Assembly (NCBI GenBank): GCA_036381195.1
Contig: DASVDH010000019.1
Span: forward strand, 1-64,000
Length of the DNA stretch: 64,000 nucleotides
Direction: 5' to 3'
From: RSA9 sp036381195
GTDB lineage: Bacteria; Gemmatimonadota; Gemmatimonadetes; Longimicrobiales; RSA9
Under the pieces are notes generated by a model. It saw nothing but the letters and a program-made list of their open reading frames with translations. It searched no databases and was not told the DNA's origin. Numbering within the stretch: the stretch's first letter is position 1; each line of letters starts with the position of its first letter. A program made the position numbers and the translations under genes. Below are positions 18,252 through 26,821 of this stretch, one piece after another.

Positions 18252-20936
18252 ATGAACTCATCCGAGATCCGCCAGCGCTTCCTCGACTACTTCGCCCGCC
18301 ACGGCCATCGCGTCGTGCCGAGCTCGAGTCTCGTCCCCGCGGACGACCCGACCCTGCTCTTCACCAACGCGGGGATGGTCCAGTTCAAGCGCGTCTTCCT
18401 GGGCGAGGAGAAGCTGCCGTTCCAGCGTGCGACGACGGCGCAGAAGTGCCTGCGCGTGAGCGGCAAGCACAACGACCTCGAGGAGGTGGGCGTCACCGCG
18501 CGCCACCACACCTTCTTCGAGATGCTGGGCAATTTCTCCTTCGGCGATTACTTCAAGCGCGACGCGATCGCGTTCGCCTGGGAGCTGCTGACCGAGGAGT
18601 ACGCGCTGCCGCGCGAGCGGCTGTGGGCGACCGTGCACTACTCGGATGACGAGGCCGCGAAGCTCTGGGAAGAGGTCGCGGGGCTGCCGCCCTCGCGCAT
18701 CTTCCGGCTGGGCGACAAGGACAACTTCTGGCAGATGGGCGAGACCGGCCCCTGCGGCCCCTGCTCGGAGATCCACTTCGACCTGCGGCCTGCGGACCGG
18801 CGCGGCACGGAGCTGGGGCTCGACGAGTTCGTCGCCTGCGGGGAACGGGGCGAGTTCCTCGAGCTCTGGAACCTCGTCTTCATGCAGTTCGACCGGCGCG
18901 CGGATGGCGAGCTCGAGCCGCTGCCCGCGCCGTCCATCGACACCGGCGCCGGCCTCGAGCGGCTCGCCGCAGTGCTCCAGGGCGTGCAGTCGAACTACGA
19001 GACGGACCTGTTCACGCCGCTGATCGAGCGCGCCGTGCGCACGGTCGGCACGCCGTTCGACCCGGCCGCGCCGACGGGCACGTCCTACCGCGTGCTCGCG
19101 GACCACGCGCGCGCCGTCGCGTTCCTGCTGGCGGACGGGGTCTTCCCCTCCAGCGAGGGGCGCGGTTACGTGCTGCGGCGCATCCTGCGCCGCGCGGTGC
19201 GACACGCGTGGCTCCTGGGCCGGCGCGAGCCGACGCTGGTGGACGTCGTGGACGAGGTCGTTGCCCGCATGGGCGATGCGTACCCCGAGCTGCGCGAGCG
19301 ACACGACCATCTCCTCGAAACCACCCGGCTCGAAGAGGAGCGCTTCCTCCAGACCATCGGCGCCGGGATGGAGCGCTTCGACGAGGTCGCGCCCGAGCTC
19401 CCGCCGCAGGAGCGCGGCGCCGTGGACGCCGGCCTGCGGCCGCGCCCCGTCATCCAGGGCGCCGAGGCGTTCCGACTCTACGACACGTACGGCTACCCGC
19501 TGGACCTGATCGAGCTCATGGCGCGCGAGCGCGGCTACGCCGTGGACCTCGCCGGGTTCGAGGCCGCGCTCGAGGAGCAGCGCGAGCGCTCGCGGGCCGC
19601 ACACCAGGCGCGTGCCGCCGGGAGCGGGGATGCATCCGCGCTCGCCGCCGGCTGGGAGGAGCTCGTCTCGGAGCCGGAGCAGCGCTTCGTGGGTTACGAG
19701 CGCACGGCGCTCGAGACGGACATCGTCGCCTACCGCCGCGAGGACGGGCGCCTCGCGCTCCAGCTCCGCGAGAACCCGTTCTACGTGGAGGCCGGCGGCC
19801 AGGTGAGTGACCGCGGCGTGGTCGAGGGCGCGGGCTGGCGCATGGTGGTGGACGACGTGCGCCGGGTCGCCGGCCGCGTCGCCGTGCTGGGCGACGTCGA
19901 GGGCGAGTTCCCCGGCGGGCGCGCGCCGTTGCGCGTGTACGCCGCCGTCGAGCAACCCACGCGGCACGACACGGAGCGCAACCACACGGCGACGCACCTG
20001 CTGCACGCGGCGCTGCGCAAGGTGCTGGGCACGCACGTCGTGCAGCGCGGCTCGCTGGTCGCGCCGGATCGCTTGCGCTTCGACTTCTCGCACCCCCGCC
20101 CCATGACGCCGGAGGAGATCCGGCAGGTCGAGGACGAGGTCAACCGCGCGATCCTCGCCGACGAGGACGTGTGCATCGACTTCATGGGGTACCGGGAGGC
20201 CGTGGAGCGCGGCGCCATGGCGTTGTTCGGCGAGAAGTACGGCGACGTGGTCCGCGTCATCTCGGTGCCCGGCGTGAGCGCCGAGCTGTGCGGCGGCACG
20301 CACGTCCGCCACACGGGCGAGATCGGCATGCTGCGCATCGTGAGCGAGACGGGCGTGGCCGCGGGCGTGCGCCGCATCGAGGCGGTCACGGGCCCGGCCG
20401 CGTACGCGCGCGCGGTCGAGCACGAGGACACGCTGCGCCAGGCCGCGGCCCTGCTGCGCACGTCGCCGGAGACGCTGCTCCGGCGCATCGAGCAGCTCCT
20501 CGAGGAGAGGCGCGAGCTCGAGCGCCGGCTGGAGCGCGCCCTGGCGGGTGGCGCGGCGGATCGCGTCGGTGAGCTGGTCCAGCGCGCGGTCGCGGTGGAC
20601 GATACCCGCGTGGTCGCGGGCGAGGTCGAGATCGCGACGACCGATGAGCTGCGCGCGCTGGGCGACCACCTGCGCGAGCGGCTGGGCAGCGGCGTCGCCG
20701 TGCTCGCCGGCCGGCTGGACGATCGCGTCTCCCTGCTCGCCGTCTCGACGGACGACCTGATCGGCCGCGGCGTGCGCGCGGACCGCGTGGTCCGCGAGGT
20801 CGCCGCCCTGACCGGCGGGTCGGGCGGCGGGCGGCCGCACATGGCGCAGGGCGGCGTGGGCGACCCGGCCCGGGTCAAGGATGCGCTGGCCCGTGCGCCG
20901 GAGATCGTGCGCGCCCTGATTGCGGGGCAGGCATGA
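18252..20936 (+). CDS. alaS: Alanine--tRNA ligase
   Basis: An 894-residue class II synthetase. The catalytic core (about 1-240) has LLFTNAGMVQFK (motif 1 region), RHHTFFEMLGNFSFGDYFK, and GPCGPCSEIHFD. The C-terminal editing domain has the zinc-binding H-x-x-x-H in NHTATHLLHAALR and C-x-x-x-H in CGGTHVRHTGEIG. The final C-Ala domain includes a DHHA1-like end with GGSGGGRPHMAQGG. It charges tRNA-Ala. ATG 18252 (MNSSEIRQRF) is the conserved start; the frame extends 27 bp further up. Its stop overlaps the next ATG (ATGA), so the small gene downstream is coupled to it. Confidence 0.98.
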   Translation: MNSSEIRQRFLDYFARHGHRVVPSSSLVPADDPTLLFTNAGMVQFKRVFLGEEKLPFQRATTAQKCLRVSGKHNDLEEVGVTARHHTFFEMLGNFSFGDYFKRDAIAFAWELLTEEYALPRERLWATVHYSDDEAAKLWEEVAGLPPSRIFRLGDKDNFWQMGETGPCGPCSEIHFDLRPADRRGTELGLDEFVACGERGEFLELWNLVFMQFDRRADGELEPLPAPSIDTGAGLERLAAVLQGVQSNYETDLFTPLIERAVRTVGTPFDPAAPTGTSYRVLADHARAVAFLLADGVFPSSEGRGYVLRRILRRAVRHAWLLGRREPTLVDVVDEVVARMGDAYPELRERHDHLLETTRLEEERFLQTIGAGMERFDEVAPELPPQERGAVDAGLRPRPVIQGAEAFRLYDTYGYPLDLIELMARERGYAVDLAGFEAALEEQRERSRAAHQARAAGSGDASALAAGWEELVSEPEQRFVGYERTALETDIVAYRREDGRLALQLRENPFYVEAGGQVSDRGVVEGAGWRMVVDDVRRVAGRVAVLGDVEGEFPGGRAPLRVYAAVEQPTRHDTERNHTATHLLHAALRKVLGTHVVQRGSLVAPDRLRFDFSHPRPMTPEEIRQVEDEVNRAILADEDVCIDFMGYREAVERGAMALFGEKYGDVVRVISVPGVSAELCGGTHVRHTGEIGMLRIVSETGVAAGVRRIEAVTGPAAYARAVEHEDTLRQAAALLRTSPETLLRRIEQLLEERRELERRLERALAGGAADRVGELVQRAVAVDDTRVVAGEVEIATTDELRALGDHLRERLGSGVAVLAGRLDDRVSLLAVSTDDLIGRGVRADRVVREVAALTGGSGGGRPHMAQGGVGDPARVKDALARAPEIVRALIAGQA

Positions 20937-21268
20937 CGGGGCCTGGCTCGGCCGCGCCGGCCCGGGCCTGGCTCGCCCGGCGCGAGCCGCGCGCGCCGGA
21001 GGGGCTGCTGGCGCGCATGGATGCTGCGCTGGCTGGCCGCGCCGAGCCGGAGATCCCGGAGGCGTTCGCGGGCGCCGCGTTCTCGTGCCTGCGCGCGGCG
21101 CTGGCGGGAGGCGCAGACCGCTCCGCGGCATGGGACCTGCTTGCCGCGGACGCGCTCCTGACCTACGCGTGCGAGGCCGCCGCGGAGCAAGGGCCGGACG
21201 GGCTCGCCGCGCTCCGTCGCGTCGTGTCCCCCGAGCGTTTCATGCAGCTCCTGGCCGGAACCGAATGA
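20933..21268 (+). CDS. Small orphan protein between alaS and gmhA
   Basis: A 111-residue helical, Ala/Arg-rich protein of unknown family. There is no signal peptide or membrane segment. It overlaps alaS by ATGA at its start and gmhA by ATGA at its stop, so translation is likely coupled on both sides, which supports it being real. The sequence AFSCLRAALAGG-A-DRSAAWDLLAADALLTYACEAA looks like a helical bundle. I cannot suggest a function. Confidence 0.6.
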   Translation: MTGPGSAAPARAWLARREPRAPEGLLARMDAALAGRAEPEIPEAFAGAAFSCLRAALAGGADRSAAWDLLAADALLTYACEAAAEQGPDGLAALRRVVSPERFMQLLAGTE

Positions 21269-21864
21269 AGAGCCCGACCGTCACTGAGATCGCCGGGCAC
21301 CTCCAGACGCTGGCGTGGCTCGCGGATCGCGTGGCGCGCGAGATGGCGGGCGAGGTCGCGGAGGTTGCCGAGCTCGTGCTGCACGCGCTCGTGGGCGGCG
21401 GGAAGCTGCTCTTCTGCGGCAACGGCGGCTCGGCGGCGGACGCGCAGCACCTTGCCGCCGAGTACGTGGTCCGCTTCCGCCGCTCGCGCCTGCCGTTCGC
21501 CGCGATCGCGCTGACCACGGACACGTCCGTGCTCACTGCCGCGGCCAACGACTTCGGGTTCGACCAGGTCTTCGCGCGCCAGGTGCTCGCGCTCGCGCGG
21601 CCCGGCGACGTGCTGTTCCTGCACTCGACCTCCGGCGAGTCGGCCAACCTGCTCGAGGCGGCGCGCGCCGCCTCGGCCGCGGGCGTCCGGACCGTGGCCC
21701 TGCTCGCGCGCGGCGGCGGCCGGCTCCGCGAACTGGTGGACCGCGCCATCGTGCTGCCGACGGACAGCGTCGCGCACGCCCAGGAGCTGCACCTTGCCAT
21801 CGGCCACGCGATCTGTGAGATCGTCGAGAGCCGGCTCGCCACCGAGCCCGGCGGCGAGTACTGA
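21265..21864 (+). CDS. gmhA: SIS-domain phosphoheptose isomerase
   Basis: A 199-residue single SIS-domain protein. FCGNGGSAADAQHLAAEYVVRFR (described here as the N-G-G-S-A-x-D-x-Q-H-x-x-x-E motif) carries the active-site glutamate. HSTSGESANLLEA binds phosphate, and AQELHLAIGHAICE holds the family glutamine and histidine. It converts sedoheptulose-7-phosphate to D-glycero-D-manno-heptose-7-phosphate, the first step to ADP-heptose for LPS core. DiaA-like SIS proteins are related, but the Q-E-x-H motif favours GmhA. The ATG overlaps the previous stop. The frame opens upstream at 20920 in alaS and is not used. Confidence 0.88.
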   Translation: MKSPTVTEIAGHLQTLAWLADRVAREMAGEVAEVAELVLHALVGGGKLLFCGNGGSAADAQHLAAEYVVRFRRSRLPFAAIALTTDTSVLTAAANDFGFDQVFARQVLALARPGDVLFLHSTSGESANLLEAARAASAAGVRTVALLARGGGRLRELVDRAIVLPTDSVAHAQELHLAIGHAICEIVESRLATEPGGEY

Positions 21865-21885
21865 TTGCGGGACGGAGGAGCAGCC

Positions 21886-22647
21886 GTGCTTCCGATCGAC
21901 CTGAAGGGCAAGCGCGCGGTCGTCACCGGCGGATCGCGCGGCATCGGTCGTGCGACCGCGCTGCTGCTCGCCCGCGCGGGCGCGGACGTCGGGATCTCCT
22001 TCCATAGCCGGGCGGATGCCGCCCACGACACCGTCGCGGACCTGGAGCGCGTGGGCGCGCGGGCGTGGGCGGAGCAGGGCGACCTCGCGGACGTGGACGC
22101 CGCGGACCGGCTTGTCGCCCGCGCGGTGCACGAGTTCGGCGGCCTGGACATCCTGATCGGCAACGCGGGCATCTGGCCGCCCGAGGACACGCCGATCGAA
22201 CGGCTGGAGGCGGACCAGTGGCGCCGCACGCTGGCGGTCAACCTGGATGCCATCTTCTTCACGACGCGCGCCGCCGCGCGCGTGATGGGCGCGGGCGGGC
22301 GCATCGTGCTGGTCAGCTCCACCGCGGGGCAGAGGGGCGAGGCCGGGCACGCGGATTACGCGGCCACCAAGGGCGCCGTGATCTCGTTCGTCAAGAGCAT
22401 TGCGGTCGAGCTGGCGCCCCGGGGCATTACCGTGAACTGCGTGGCGCCCGGCTGGGTCGACACCGAGATGTGCGCCGTCCCGTTCGCGGGCGGCGGACGC
22501 GAGCGGATCGCGGCCGGGATCCCGCTCGGCCGCATCGCCTCGGCCGAGGATGTGGCCGGGCCGATCGTCTTCCTGTGCTCGGATCTCGCGCGGCACATCA
22601 CGGGCGAGATCCTGAACGTCAACGGGGGCTCGGTGCTCTGTGGCTGA
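21886..22647 (+). CDS. SDR-family oxidoreductase (FabG-like)
   Basis: A 253-residue classical short-chain dehydrogenase. The nucleotide motif is TGGSRGIG (14-21), the structural motif NAG lies in LIGNAGIWPP, the catalytic serine is in VLVSSTAG, and the active site is YAATKG. The C-terminus ends GGSVLCG as in many 3-oxoacyl-ACP reductases. The substrate is undetermined. GTG 21886 is used because GGAGGAG sits 6 bases upstream; a TTG at 21865 opens the same frame but lacks support. It lies 21 bp after gmhA and probably shares its transcript. Confidence 0.9.
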   Translation: MLPIDLKGKRAVVTGGSRGIGRATALLLARAGADVGISFHSRADAAHDTVADLERVGARAWAEQGDLADVDAADRLVARAVHEFGGLDILIGNAGIWPPEDTPIERLEADQWRRTLAVNLDAIFFTTRAAARVMGAGGRIVLVSSTAGQRGEAGHADYAATKGAVISFVKSIAVELAPRGITVNCVAPGWVDTEMCAVPFAGGGRERIAAGIPLGRIASAEDVAGPIVFLCSDLARHITGEILNVNGGSVLCG

Positions 22648-22721
22648 GGCGACGACGGGCGGTCGCGCGGTCGTGGCGGCCCGTGCTCGGCTCGCGGGGC
22701 CCGCGTAGTCCGGTCGTGCCC

Positions 22722-24098
22722 ATGGACCTCCACCCGCCCGCCGCGGTGCGCGAGATCGCGCGGCGGCTCGAGGACGCGGGGTACGAGACCTGGGCCGTGG
22801 GTGGTGCCGTGCGCAACGCGGTCCTCGGCCTTCCCCCCGGTGACTGGGACCTCGCGACGCGCGCCCGGCCGCCGGAGGTGCGGCGCCTGTTCCGCCGCAC
22901 CGTGCCGATCGGCATCGAGCACGGCACCGTCGGCGTGCTCGGCAGGGACCGCGTGCTCTACGAGGTCACGACGTTCCGCCGTGATGTCGAGACGACGGGG
23001 CGCCACGCCGTGGTCGAGTTCGCGGACTCCGTCATCGAGGACCTCGCGCGCCGCGACTTCACCTGCAACGCGCTGGCGTGGCATCCGCTGCGCGGCGAGC
23101 TGCTCGATCCCTTCTCGGGCCTCGAGGACCTGCGTGCCGGTTGGCTGCGCACGGTCGGCGCGCCGGAGGAGCGCTTCGCCGAGGACTACCTGCGCGTGCT
23201 GCGCGCGCTGCGCTTCGCCGGGCGCTTCCGCCTCGCCATCGAGCCGCGGACCTGGGACGCGCTGGTCGCCGCGACCCCACACCTGACCCGCCTCTCGGCG
23301 GAACGCATCCGCGAAGAGCTGTGGAAGATCCTGGCCGGTGCCTGGCGCGCTTCGGCCGCCCTCGCGCTGTACGCCGCCTCCGGCGCGCTGCGCGTGCTGT
23401 ATCCCGAGCTCGATGCCGCCATCGGCCTGCGCGCCCCCGGCGCACGCCACGATGCCTTCACCGAGAGCCTGCTGGCCGTGGATTCCCTGCCGCCCGCACG
23501 CCCGCTGCTGCGTGCCGCCGCGCTGCTCGTCGCTGCGGCGCGGGCGGCGGACGCGGGCACGCCGCAGCCGGATCCGGAGGCCGGCGCACGGGCGGCCACG
23601 GCGGTGATGCAGCGCCTCAAGGCGTCCCGGGCGGAGACGGAGCGGGTCGCGCGGCTGGTTCGCACACACGCCGACCCGGTCCCTCTGGACGCCGGCGATC
23701 CGGCGGTCCGGCGCTGGCTCCGGCGCATCGGGGCGGACCTCGTGCGCGATCACGCGCGGCTCGCGATCGCGTTCTGGCGCGCCCGGTCGGGTGAGGCGCG
23801 GCCCCCCGCCCCGGCGGCTGTGGGGGCCGACCCGCCGGCCCGCCTCCGCGCCCCCGCCGGCGCAGCGGCCGAGGTGCTCGAGCGCTGGCGGCGCGCGAGG
23901 GCGGTGCTGCGCAGCCGCCCGCCGCTCGCGGTCTCGGATCTCGCGATCGGGGGGCGCGAGCTGCGCGCGCTCGGATTGGCGCCGGGCCCCCGGTACGGCC
24001 GCATCCTGCGCGAGCTCCTCGAGCGCGTGACGGAACGGCCCGAGCTCAACACGCGCGAGGCGCTGCTGAGGATCGTGCGGCAGGAGTTCGGCGCCTGA
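22722..24098 (+). CDS. cca: tRNA nucleotidyltransferase / poly(A) polymerase family (CCA-adding)
   Basis: A 458-residue class II nucleotidyltransferase. The head has VGGAVRNAVLGLPPGDWDLAT with the two catalytic aspartates of D-W-D, followed by EVTTFRRD and RRDFTCNALAW, then EDYLRVLRALRFAGRF and SAERIREEL of the neck. The tail lacks a clear HD phosphohydrolase motif but retains a helical body. It adds or repairs the 3' CCA of tRNAs. The tRNA-Gln in this window encodes no CCA, which fits a need for this enzyme. Poly(A) polymerase activity cannot be excluded. ATG 22722 is the first start that gives the conserved head; the upstream frame lies inside the SDR gene. Confidence 0.9.
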   Translation: MDLHPPAAVREIARRLEDAGYETWAVGGAVRNAVLGLPPGDWDLATRARPPEVRRLFRRTVPIGIEHGTVGVLGRDRVLYEVTTFRRDVETTGRHAVVEFADSVIEDLARRDFTCNALAWHPLRGELLDPFSGLEDLRAGWLRTVGAPEERFAEDYLRVLRALRFAGRFRLAIEPRTWDALVAATPHLTRLSAERIREELWKILAGAWRASAALALYAASGALRVLYPELDAAIGLRAPGARHDAFTESLLAVDSLPPARPLLRAAALLVAAARAADAGTPQPDPEAGARAATAVMQRLKASRAETERVARLVRTHADPVPLDAGDPAVRRWLRRIGADLVRDHARLAIAFWRARSGEARPPAPAAVGADPPARLRAPAGAAAEVLERWRRARAVLRSRPPLAVSDLAIGGRELRALGLAPGPRYGRILRELLERVTERPELNTREALLRIVRQEFGA

Positions 24099-24820
24099 TG
24101 CAGGCCGTTCTCTTCGCGACGCTCGTCGGCCTGGCCAACTTGCTGGGTGGGCTCATGGTCGCGTTCGGCCTGCGGCGGCGCGCCGAAACGCTCGACGTGC
24201 TGGTCGCGTTCGGCGGCGGCTTCATGCTCGCCGTCGCGCTGCTCGAGATGCTGCCCGGCGCCATCGGCACGCCCGGCGCGCTCACCGCCGTGCTCGGCGG
24301 CTATCTCGCCGTGCACCTGACCCAGCACACCCTCACGCCGCACTTCCACTTCGGCGAGGAGACGCACCACGACGCCATGATCTCGCGGCGGGTCGGCGTC
24401 TGGGCGTTCGTCGGCCTCGTGCCGCACGCGTTCTTCGACGGTGTCGCCATCGCCAGCGGGTTCCTCGCCGATCGCGAGCTCGGGCTCCTCATCTTCGCGG
24501 CGGTGATCCTGCACAAGATCCCGACCGGCGTGTCCCTCGCGAGCATCATGCTGGCGAGCGGCAACTCGACCGCGCAGACCATGGCCGCCGTCGGCGCCGT
24601 GAGCGCGTGCACCGTGCTCGGCGCGCTGGCGACGCCCGCGTTCTCGTTCCTCGCCAGCTACGGCCTCGCGCTGGCCGCCGGGGTCACGATCTACGTCGCC
24701 GCCTCGAACCTGATCCCCGAGTCCCAGCGCGTGCCGGGCTGGCGCATCCCCGGGGGCGTGTTCCTCGGCGTGCTCGCATTCTACCTCGTTCGCCTGCTGC
24801 TTCCGGGAGGTCACGCATGA
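24098..24820 (+). CDS. ZIP-family divalent metal transporter
   Basis: A 240-residue integral membrane protein with about eight hydrophobic segments. The ZIP signature in TM4 is PHAFFDGVAIASG and in TM5 is HKIPTGVSLAS. Between TM3 and TM4 is a histidine-rich loop (HTLTPHFHFGEETHHD), which is the usual variable metal-binding loop. It imports zinc or related metals across the inner membrane. The ATG overlaps the cca stop by one base (TGATG), and the stop overlaps rarA (ATGA), so the three are coupled. Confidence 0.9.
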   Translation: MQAVLFATLVGLANLLGGLMVAFGLRRRAETLDVLVAFGGGFMLAVALLEMLPGAIGTPGALTAVLGGYLAVHLTQHTLTPHFHFGEETHHDAMISRRVGVWAFVGLVPHAFFDGVAIASGFLADRELGLLIFAAVILHKIPTGVSLASIMLASGNSTAQTMAAVGAVSACTVLGALATPAFSFLASYGLALAAGVTIYVAASNLIPESQRVPGWRIPGGVFLGVLAFYLVRLLLPGGHA

Positions 24821-26196
24821 GCGAGCCCGACCTCTTCGACGGCCAGGGGCAGACTCCGCCCCCGCCGCCCGATGCGGCCGGCGATGAGCCGGCGGCAGCG
24901 GCGCCCCTCGCCGCACGCATGCGGCCTCGCTCGCTGGACGAGTTCGTCGGCCAGGAGCACGTCCTCGGGCCGGGGCGCGCGCTCCGCGAGCTGATCGAGA
25001 AGGACGCGCCCGGCAGCATCATCCTCTGGGGCCCGCCCGGCAGCGGGAAAACGACCATCGCGCGGATCATCGCGCGGCGCACGCGCGCTGCGTTCGTCCC
25101 CTTCAGCGCGGTCACGGAGGGCGTCGCGCGCGTGCGCGAGCTGATCCGGGAAGCGGAGGCGCGCCAGCGCGCGATCGGCCGTCGCACCATCCTGTTCTGC
25201 GACGAGATCCACCGCTTCAACAAGGCGCAGCAGGACGCCTTCCTGCCGCACGTGGAAGCGGGCACCATCTCGCTGATCGGCGCCACGACCGAGAACCCGT
25301 CGTTCGAGGTGATCGGGCCGCTGCTCAGCCGCGCGCGGGTCTTCGTGCTTTCCGCCCTCGAGCCGGCGCACATCGAGACCATCCTGCGCCGCGCGCTCGC
25401 GGACGAGGAGCGCGGGCTCGGGGGCTGGGGCCTGACCGTGGACGACGAGGCGCTGGCCCTGCTCGCCGCCGCATCCGATGGCGACGCGCGCCGCGCGCTG
25501 AACACGCTCGAGGCCGCGGCCACGCTGGTCGGCCGTGGCGGGCGGATCACGCGCGCCGCCGCGCGCGAGGCGCTGCAGCACCGGTTCTCGCGGCACGACA
25601 AGGCGGGCGAGGAGCACTACAACCTGCTCTCGGCGTACCACAAGTCGCTGCGCGGCAGCGACCCGGATGGCGCGCTCTACTGGATGGCGCGCATGATCGA
25701 GGCGGGCGAGGACCCGATGGTGCTGTTTCGGCGCGCGATCGCCATGGCGGCGGAAGACATCGGCCTGGCCGACCCCAATGCGCTCCAGTACGCCGTCGCC
25801 GCGCGCGATGCGTTCCACATGCTCGGCCCGCCCGAGGGCTACCTCGCGCTCGCCGACATGACGATCTACCTGGCGACGGCGCCCAAGTCCAATACCGGCT
25901 ACCGCGCGTTGCAGGCGGCGCTCGAGGCGGCGCGCGAGACGCCTGCGGCGCCGGTGCCCCTGCACCTGCGCAACGCGCCGACGGATCTCATGCGCGAGCT
26001 GGGGTACGGAAGGGAGTACCGCTACGCGCACGACTCGCCGGAGGCGTACATCCCGCAGGAGTACCTCCCGGAGGCGCTGCGCGGCCGCCGGTTCTACGTG
26101 CCGGGGCGCTTCGGCCGCGAGCCGGAGATCGCGGAGCGGATGGCGTTCTGGGCGCGGCTGCGCGAGCGCCAGACCGCCGGGCAGGGCGGGGAGTGA
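24817..26196 (+). CDS. rarA: Replication-associated recombination ATPase RarA/MgsA
   Basis: A 459-residue AAA+ protein. The N-terminus has a Pro-rich linker and then MRPRSLDEFVGQEH. Walker A is GPPGSGKTT (about 70-78), Walker B is LFCDEIHRFNKAQQDAFLPHVE, sensor 1 is IGATTENPSFEV, and the arginine finger region is LLSRARVF. The C-terminal tetramerisation part contains DPDGALYWMARMIEAGEDP and ARRxxxxAxEDIGLADP-type sequence. It acts at stalled replication forks. It is coupled to the ZIP gene by ATGA. About 135 bp without a gene follow. Confidence 0.96.
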   Translation: MSEPDLFDGQGQTPPPPPDAAGDEPAAAAPLAARMRPRSLDEFVGQEHVLGPGRALRELIEKDAPGSIILWGPPGSGKTTIARIIARRTRAAFVPFSAVTEGVARVRELIREAEARQRAIGRRTILFCDEIHRFNKAQQDAFLPHVEAGTISLIGATTENPSFEVIGPLLSRARVFVLSALEPAHIETILRRALADEERGLGGWGLTVDDEALALLAAASDGDARRALNTLEAAATLVGRGGRITRAAAREALQHRFSRHDKAGEEHYNLLSAYHKSLRGSDPDGALYWMARMIEAGEDPMVLFRRAIAMAAEDIGLADPNALQYAVAARDAFHMLGPPEGYLALADMTIYLATAPKSNTGYRALQAALEAARETPAAPVPLHLRNAPTDLMRELGYGREYRYAHDSPEAYIPQEYLPEALRGRRFYVPGRFGREPEIAERMAFWARLRERQTAGQGGE

Positions 26197-26332
26197 GGCG
26201 GGCCGCGCGAGCGGGAACACAGTGAGGCGCGGGTGGGTCAGATCTCGCATCATCGAGGGGGCCCGACCGGGAAGAGGTCGCCGCATGCGCGCCGGCGGCG
26301 GCTAGTTGACAAGGCGCGGGGCTGGAAGGCAG

Positions 26333-26821
26333 ATGAAGAAACTGGTGTTCGGACTCGTCGTGGGGTTGCTCATCGCGGGGTTGGCGTTCGCGGGCTGTGC
26401 AACCGGCCTCCGCGAGCCGGAGGTCCACCTGGCCGGCATCCGGCTCGGCGGCCTCGGGCTGAGCGGCGGAGTCATGTACGTCCGCCTCAACGTCGTCAAT
26501 CCGAACGATTTCGCGCTCGAGGCGGCAGGGCTGACCTATGACGTGGAGCTGAGCGATCCCGCCGCCGAGGAGGATGGCGGCTGGGTGGACTTCGCGGAGG
26601 GCCGGTTCGAGGAGAAGGTCCGGGTCGACGCGCGCGACAGCAGCGTCGTCGAGATCCCGGTGGAGTTCACCTACACCGGCGCGGGCGCGGCGTTGCGCTC
26701 GCTACTGGACAAGGGCACGTTCAGCTACCGCGTGCGCGGCGAGGTGGCGGTGAGCAAGCCGGTGCGCACCGCGGTTCCGTACCGCCATAGCGGAACGGTG
26801 GCGCTGGCCGGGACCGAGTGA
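26333..26821 (+). CDS. LEA/WHy-domain lipoprotein
   Basis: A 162-residue protein with an N-terminal signal and cysteine (LIAGLAFAGCATG, Cys at about 23), consistent with a lipoprotein although position -3 is aromatic. The rest matches the LEA-2/WHy fold: VRLNVVNPNDFALEAAGLTYDVEL is the hallmark N-P-N-x-F segment, and VEIPVEFTYTG and GEVAV follow. Such domains are found in desiccation- and envelope-related lipoproteins. ATG 26333 has GGAAGG upstream; the TTG at 26306 is part of a TTGACA with no -10. The stop overlaps the hflX GTG (GTGA). Confidence 0.78.
   Translation: MKKLVFGLVVGLLIAGLAFAGCATGLREPEVHLAGIRLGGLGLSGGVMYVRLNVVNPNDFALEAAGLTYDVELSDPAAEEDGGWVDFAEGRFEEKVRVDARDSSVVEIPVEFTYTGAGAALRSLLDKGTFSYRVRGEVAVSKPVRTAVPYRHSGTVALAGTE

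Noticed and set aside
26306..26311. Perfect TTGACA before the LEA lipoprotein
   Set aside because: The -10 would fall on the ATG at 26333, and no TANNTT is found at 16-18 bp.
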